A DNA stretch of 64,000 nt from Rhynchosporium graminicola. Taxonomy: Eukaryota > Ascomycota > Leotiomycetes > Helotiales > Ploettnerulaceae. The notes below the pieces were generated by a model. That model was given only the letters and a program-made list of their open reading frames with translations, was not told the origin of the DNA and made no database searches. Made by a program: the position numbers and the translations under genes. The DNA lies in contig FJUW01000008.1 in the NCBI GenBank assembly GCA_900074885.1, positions 797,035-861,034 of the forward strand. Direction: 5' to 3'. Numbering within the stretch: the first letter of the stretch is position 1; every line of letters starts with the position of its first letter. This document shows positions 59,286 to 64,000 of this stretch, one piece after another.

Positions 59286-59618
59286 TGTAACGACACAAGA
59301 CTTAAGGCGGTATACGAGTAATGATAAAACAAGTAGAGAGGCTAAGAGCGAACTTAAATAGTCTACTACTAAGGAAATAAGAAGATGAGGAAAAGGAAGA
59401 GAAGTGTGACAGCGCTCTTGCTTGTATACCGCCTTGAGTCTTGTGTCGTTACAAGAAGAGATATAGAGTGCGAAGCCCCTTATATACGTATACCGGTACT
59501 AGTCTGATACTATACCGAGTCGGATACTAGTTATACTGGGATACTTATAATACCTATGAACTTAGGCCTTAGTATCTATCCTTCTCCTTAAATGATATTC
59601 AGGTAAGCTATTATCATA
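59286..59618 (-). repeat. Gypsy-E3 3' LTR, interrupted by a 49-bp insertion
   Basis: On the plus strand TGTAACGACACAAGACTT ... GCTATTATCATA. It keeps the outer TG that the E1 copies lost. Without the 49-bp insert and one 5-bp duplication it is 279 bp, with small indels relative to E1. Confidence 0.87.
59405..59453 (+). mobile_element. 49-bp miniature LTR with target duplication
   Basis: Begins TGTGACAGCGCTCTTGC and ends TCTTGTGTCGTTACA, flanked on both sides by AGAAG (59400-59404, 59454-59458). Start and end match those of the C/E LTR families in the opposite orientation to the host LTR; the ~150-200 bp middle is missing. No RIP change is visible in it, while the surrounding LTR is mutated. 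Best read as an internally deleted solo LTR inserted after the host LTR was mutated. Confidence 0.82.
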
Positions 59619-60144
59619 TTACCCCCCTCTTAAGAAGAGCTTACTCCTAAGCTCGTAAGGTTATAGTTTATATAATCGGTCTTTATTATAACTATTTCTG
59701 TCGATATTCGCGTAACTAGTACTAGCCGGTCTTTAGTAGTAATAAATCCTTTATCAGGTACTAGCTAGTTATATTACTATAATAGTACTATATTAGTTAT
59801 TACTTCTAAATCGGGCAGTGAAATATATTTACTTTATCTGTTTACAGCGAGAGTCGAGTTTAAGTAGGGCGTAGAGTATATAAAGGAAGGGGTTTATTAA
59901 TATTAGGGCTTTCCTTCTTTAACCTCGATAACTACTTAAACTATAAGTTTACTTTCCCTACACTATAATATAGATACTAGAGTAGTTATCTTTACTAATA
60001 CTATAGTAGTACTATTATAATCTTATATATTAATCGACCTAATTAACCTTTCTCCTCTTATAAGTAAGATACCTGCCTTAGAGCTAGGGATACTTTCTAG
60101 ATAAGGTATAGGGGTTTCATAGGTCTATAATACTAATACCTCTA
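59619..60144. other. Gypsy-E3 polypurine tract and interval
   Basis: A C-rich run at 59620-59626 (polypurine on the element strand), then about 500 bp conserved with E1 36392-36908, no coding signal. Confidence 0.45.
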
Positions 60145-60674
60145 GTGCCTCTGACAGTTCCTGCCGGTGCCCTTTCGGCGGCGTATCGTATATATTACTT
60201 ACGATATATTCGCGCCTTCCTTAAGCTAAAGTATAATAATACTCCTGCTCTAGAACTTCTCTATTTATTTAATAAGCTTAACTCTAAGCTTTATAAGTAT
60301 TATATAGTATTAAAGAGCGGTTATAAGTACATAAGTTATCCGATCCTAAGTATAGTTATATATACTAACGTATTATAGTTACCTGACTATATTAATATAA
60401 AGTATACTATCTTATCCGGTTTACTTCTAGGCGATAAAGCTAGGGATCCGGAGCTAAATCAGGGCGGTATTATAGCTACTTATAAAGCTATTAATTATAT
60501 CTATTATCTCGCGAAATCTACTACTCTTACTATTATATTAGAGATTACTACTATATAGTTAATAGAGACTTAGGCCTTAAGACGATCTATAGAGAAAGTA
60601 TTTAAGGAGTTAGAGTTTATTAAGGCAGTAAGTTAAGACCCTAGAACCCTTAGATACTAGTATAATACTAATAT
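60145..60674 (+). pseudogene. Antisense accessory gene of Gypsy-E3, 5' half
   Basis: ATG at 60145 and 77 open codons (MPLTVPAGALSAAYRIYYLR, then LKLKYNNTPALELLYLFNKL), continuing through stops to ALRRSIEKVFKELEF near 60570-60620. Aligns with 36909-37440 of E1 with mostly conservative or RIP-type changes; start and reading frame are kept in both copies. Truncated by Copia-2. Function unknown. Confidence 0.52.
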
Positions 60675-61172
60675 TGTTGGATTTGTAACCAGTACCTTGG
60701 TCAGTTTTGCCTGCATTAGCATACAACTAGTACCTTAGTCAGTTTTGCCTGCACTGGTATACACACCCTGTACCTTGTCAGTATATGGTTTTAGTACCTG
60801 GTTCAGTACCCTGCGCATATACCTTGTTATACCTGGCACCTACACCCTGTACCTTATTAATAGCCTGTACCCTGCATACTCTATTAGAGTTACTATAAAG
60901 GTTCTCGATAGAGTTCTACTACTCTCTAGTACGTATATCATACTTCTAGAGGTTTCTACTGACGTACTACTGACGTAGTATGATTCTACAGTATACGTGT
61001 CTTCTTCTATGGAGTTCTGTATTACATAGTATAGAATATTCTAGAGAGCTTATATAACTATATAAGTAGCTAGAATCTCTCCTGTAGTTAGCTCTCTTTA
61101 AGCAATTAAAGCAAGTCAAATTGATCACCTATTATTCTGACCTTTAGCCGATTTCCACTCTTAATTTTCACA
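60675..61172 (+). repeat. Copia-2 5' LTR, about 498 bp
   Basis: Starts TGTTGGATTTGTAACCAG at the point where Gypsy-E3 homology breaks, and ends TTAATTTTCACA before a tRNA-like primer site. It contains a short direct repeat, AGTACCTTGGTCAGTTTTGC at 60691-60714 and its copy at 60729-60752. Rich in CA/TG and CCTGTACC motifs, hence young. A second LTR is not in the window, so the ends are inferred. Confidence 0.6.
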
Positions 61173-61182
61173 TGGTAGCAAT
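61173..61182 (+). other. Possible Copia-2 primer-binding site
   Basis: TGGTAGCAAT directly after the LTR. TGGTAGC matches the complement of the 3' end of initiator tRNA-Met as used by Ty1 elements; the rest of the match is poor. Tentative. Confidence 0.35.
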
Positions 61183-61917
61183 TCACTTAGTGAAATCAGC
61201 TAATCAGACGCTTCCTTCTACGATCGATCTCGCCTAAACCCGCTTCCGTTACTCCTTACCGATAAAGGAGCTTCCTAATAGGGCGTACTTAGTCGTTTTC
61301 AAGCGACTTCTCGCCTAAGAGCTAGTAAGCTAACTCCTTTGAGCCCTATTAACACAGCTATAGCGAATCAGACTCGTAGCCCTTGACCCTAAGACGAAGT
61401 TACAGGGAAATCATAACTTATAACCTCTCGAAGCCTTTAGAAGTGGAGACGACCTAGTGACCCTAGGTATAAAGGCTAAGATCTTATTCCGGGGTGCCTA
61501 TATCTACTACTGACTTAGTTTAGAAGCTAGGCCTCGTTACGTAGTAGGGAGTAGCTTCTGATTCGCTACTAGTCTAGTATAAATTATAAGTCGGCTAATA
61601 GGCTATTATTCGGGTATAAGAAGCTATCCTCGGAGAGAGTTACCCGGTAATAGTACTTAAGGCGCTATGAGATAAACTGAGCTAGTAGTAAGGTTATTTT
61701 AGTAGTAAATACGATAGATATAGTTACTATATACTACTATTGATTTTGATTAAGCGAAAAACTCGGTAAGATAGTAGTCTCGGCGTAGCTACTATCTAAT
61801 TATAAAGGGCAAGATAAGGTTATTATTTTTCAAGCTACTTAGTAGCTTATACGAGTAAAAACTCGTACTTTCAAGACCTCTTAGTACTTAGTACTATTCA
61901 ACTGCCTATACGGAATC
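61183..61917 (+). other. Copia-2 leader, 5' of gag
   Basis: About 730 bp without a recognised gene, unusually long for a Copia leader. Mixed RIP level: partly CA/TG-containing near 61180-61330, TA-rich after 61540. Confidence 0.4.
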
Positions 61918-63000
61918 ATGTCTTCCTTCAAGGGAGATAAGCTAGTAGGCCGCTCTAACTATATAGAGTGGCTTAATGCGGCTAGCCTCTATTTAGAGGT
62001 AAACGGCTATATATCTTATATCAACGGTACTAAGACTAAGCCTAGCCGAGCTCTCTACTTCAAGTCAGAAGAACGTATTAACGCGCAAGGCGAAAAGAGA
62101 ATAGATTATACTTCTTACTCTCCGGAGCTAGCGATTAAATACTATAAGAGACTAGCTGATTTTGAGCGTGCAAATAAGAAGGCTTTAGGCGCTATTAAGT
62201 CGATTATATCACTTGAAAACCTCGATAGATTTAAGGATAAGACTAGCGCAAAAGACCTATAGGAAGCTATTATAGCTACCTATAGTTCTACTAGCCTAGA
62301 GGAGATCAGTAGGCATATAAAACGTATTATCGATAATACCTACTCCTCTTATAAGAATATAGACGAATATACTAGCGTAATTCAAGCTAGTTCAGTCTAC
62401 CTAAAGTAGCTTAAGTATGAGATTCCAAAGCCTATACTAGCTAGACTTATATTTAAAGGTTTACCTAGTTCTTTTGATTCTTTTGCTTCTAGGAAGTACG
62501 AAGAGATCTCTAATAACCTTTCTTCTATTGATATAGAAGGTTTAATAAGAGATCTTATATCAGAAGAAGCTAGAATGAATACTTCTACCGATTTTCAAGC
62601 TAATAGGGCTTTTAAGGGGAAGAATTCGAAAGGCAGTAAGAAGTGTGGTCACTGTAATAAAATAAACTATATAGAGGCAAATTGCTATATAAAGCACCCT
62701 GAGCTTATACCTAATAAATCGACTAAGAAGAAGTCGAAAGGTAAAAGCGCTAAAGAATCAAAAGAGGAGTCTACTAAGGCCCTTATAAGTTCTTTCAGTA
62801 GTACTAGCAGTAGTAGTAGTTGTAGTAGTACAGCAGATCAAGCTTACGCTACTATATATAACTATAAAATAGTACTCGATTCTAGCGCTTCTAAGTATTA
62901 TATACCGAATAAAAGCTAGTTATTAGACTATATACCTGTATCTAAGAAGTCTATTACGCTAATAGTGATATTTTGCTTATAATAGGTAGAGGAGATATCC
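61918..63000 (+). pseudogene. Copia-2 gag-protease, nearly intact gag
   Basis: Starts at ATG 61918 (MSSFKGDKLVGRSNYIEWLN). One frame runs to about 62920 with only two internal stops, at 62260-62262 and near 62407, both TAG. Gag_UBN2-type capsid, then a zinc knuckle CGHCNKINYIEANC at about 62644-62686 in which the His ligand reads Tyr. A Lys/Ser-rich linker with a poly-Ser tract (62795-62830) leads to the protease site IVLDSSASKYYI at about 62867-62905 (from a DSGAS...H pattern: Gly to Ser, His to Tyr). Protease homology continues to about 62998 (GRGDIPI-like) after a stop at 62917 and a small deletion. Gag packages the RNA; the element lost its own pol here. Confidence 0.83.
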
Positions 63001-64000
63001 CTATAATTACTAATACCTAAATAGTCTTTTATTAGCCCTAAGTCCTTAAGTTTAAAGAAGTGTTTTAATTCTTTAATTAAGGACTTAATAGTACTTATAT
63101 CAGAGCTAATTAGAGCTAGATTATCCACGTATATATAGATTGTAATCTTAAGCTCTTTATTGACTAATATGCAATTTTCGGATAAGATTAACTTAAATCC
63201 GAATTTATTAACTAATACCTCCTTTAGCGTAATAAACTATAGTTTAGCTAATTACTTAAGACTATATAACGCTTTCCAGAGTAGGAGGAGTTTATTAGCG
63301 TAATAATCTACGCCTTCCGGGGGGCAAATATATAAGGTATTAAAATCTATATAACTCTATATAAAAGCGGAGATCATATCGATCTTATATATATACTACT
63401 TATAGAGTACTGCTAAGGCAAATATAAGACGCTAAGCTATTTGCTTAACTACACTAGCGTATATATCTAGGTAGTTTATACCGTATAATTACTTAAACCC
63501 CTTAGCTACGAATCTAGCTTTAAATTCGTAGTACTTGCTCTCTAGTTCTTTGATCTTATAGACCTAGCGAGTTTTTAGTGGTTTTATAGTCTTAGTATTA
63601 CTATCGACTACTTTCCATGTATTATGATTTTCAAGAGAGATAATTTCTTTATTTATAGCTTTTAGCTAATAATCCTTATAAGGACTATTTATAGCTTCTT
63701 TATAGCTCTTAGGCTTATAGATAACTACTTCCGGGTCCTTTTTAATAAGGATTCTTTCCGGATCAGGTGATAGCCTAATTTCTTTATCTGATTTAGAGCT
63801 AATAAAAGCTTAGTAAGCTAAGTTAATAACGTTTTTATATACGCTATAAGCCTCTTTCTGCTCTTGAATTAATCGCTTATTATTCTGAATAGCTAAGGCT
63901 ATATTAAGGTCTTTAGCGTGACTTCTAGTAGTAACGTTAGGTACCTAATTAGAGTAGTCCCTTCTACGTTTTATACCTCGTTTAGGTATTTCTACTATAG
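63000..64000 (-). pseudogene. Copia-3: Ty1/Copia reverse transcriptase, partial
   Basis: Minus strand from 64000 leftward: a degraded integrase-RT linker, then ENHNTWKVVDSNTKTIKPLK (about 63570-63630), FKARFVAKGFK near 63500, DIYASVVK, KIDMISAFI (about 63370-63400), PEGVDYYANKLLLLWKALYS (about 63260-63325), and the catalytic site IYIYVDNLALIS at about 63108-63145 (YVDD has become YVDN). Then LKDLGLIKDYLGI (about 63010-63050) and an abrupt end at about 63000. This is RVT_2-type Copia sequence. RNase H is missing. Whether it belongs to Copia-2 by inversion or to a separate copy cannot be decided here. Confidence 0.85.

Larger units (their letters stand above)
59286..60674 (-). mobile_element. 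Gypsy-E3: E-family copy, 3' end only
   Basis: The 3' LTR, polypurine tract, interval and first half of the antisense frame match E1 from 36112 to about 37445. It is then cut by the Copia-2 LTR at 60675; the rest should lie beyond the window. Inserted in repeat X copy 2 next to GATCT (59281-59285). Confidence 0.85.
60675..63000 (+). mobile_element. Copia-2: Ty1/Copia retrotransposon, LTR-gag-protease part
   Basis: LTR (60675-61172), leader, gag with zinc knuckle, start of protease. The plus-strand homology ends at about 63000, where an oppositely oriented Copia reverse transcriptase begins. Lightly mutated compared with all Gypsy elements: gag has only two premature stops. Inserted in Gypsy-E3. 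Confidence 0.85.

Noticed and set aside
1..64000. tRNA, rRNA, centromere satellite or telomere repeats
   Set aside because: No cloverleaf, rRNA-like block, long tandem satellite or TTAGGG array was seen on reading both strands; short trinucleotide runs (AGT/TAC) are byproducts of the mutated sequence.

Overview
The window is a repeat graveyard from a filamentous ascomycete (Pezizomycotina-like) that carries, or once carried, repeat-induced point mutation (RIP). Almost every base belongs to a long-terminal-repeat (LTR) retrotransposon or its debris. The elements are flooded with TA dinucleotides and depleted of CA and TG, while CG dinucleotides remain common. Gln and Trp codons have become TAG/TAA, zinc-knuckle Cys/His have become Tyr, and catalytic Asp/Gly have become Asn/Arg/Ser. 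I see no intact host gene, no rRNA or tRNA gene and no CRISPR array.

Layout, left part (1-22624): a Ty1/Copia element on the minus strand (Copia-1, 5' LTR 2987-3159, left end outside the window) abuts a Ty3/Gypsy element on the plus strand (Gypsy-A). Gypsy-A is split by a 15.2-kb insertion, Gypsy-B (4768-19989, target duplication GTAAT). Gypsy-B is itself split by a small non-autonomous LTR element (LTR-C, 6318-7831, CTAAT), by Gypsy-D on the minus strand (8783-15383, ACTAG) and by a solo LTR (16468-16710, GGGTG/GGGTA). Most target duplications are still readable, so the insertion order can be reconstructed.

Middle (22625-44326): a little-mutated island (22625-23326); a large Gypsy-like element on the minus strand with 141-bp LTRs (Gypsy-F, 23327-34226) that holds a gag-only element (LTR-C', 29661-31861, AGCTT); a second little-mutated island (34227 to about 35100); then an unrecognised decayed reading frame interrupted by Gypsy-E1 (36112-43887, minus strand, AATAC).

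Right part (44327-64000): an open chain of nests. A 3' fragment of a second Gypsy-A copy is followed by an unclassified repeat X (copy 1), which was hit by Gypsy-G (45602-52443, AATA) and by Gypsy-E2 (from 53335). E2 is cut by X copy 2, which is cut by Gypsy-E3 (from 59286), which is cut by Copia-2 (from 60675). Near 63000 Copia-2 meets a Copia reverse transcriptase facing the other way. The right ends of these nests lie beyond the window.

Points of biological interest: the E and G families each carry a candidate extra reading frame, antisense to pol, between pol and the 3' LTR. The gag-only C elements share the last ~95 bp of LTR and the leader with the autonomous E family, which suggests parasitism on E machinery. 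A 49-bp miniature LTR with a perfect 5-bp target duplication sits inside the E3 LTR. None of the pol genes here can be translated intact. Coordinates of LTRs and target duplications were read base by base; domain borders inside decayed pol genes are approximate.
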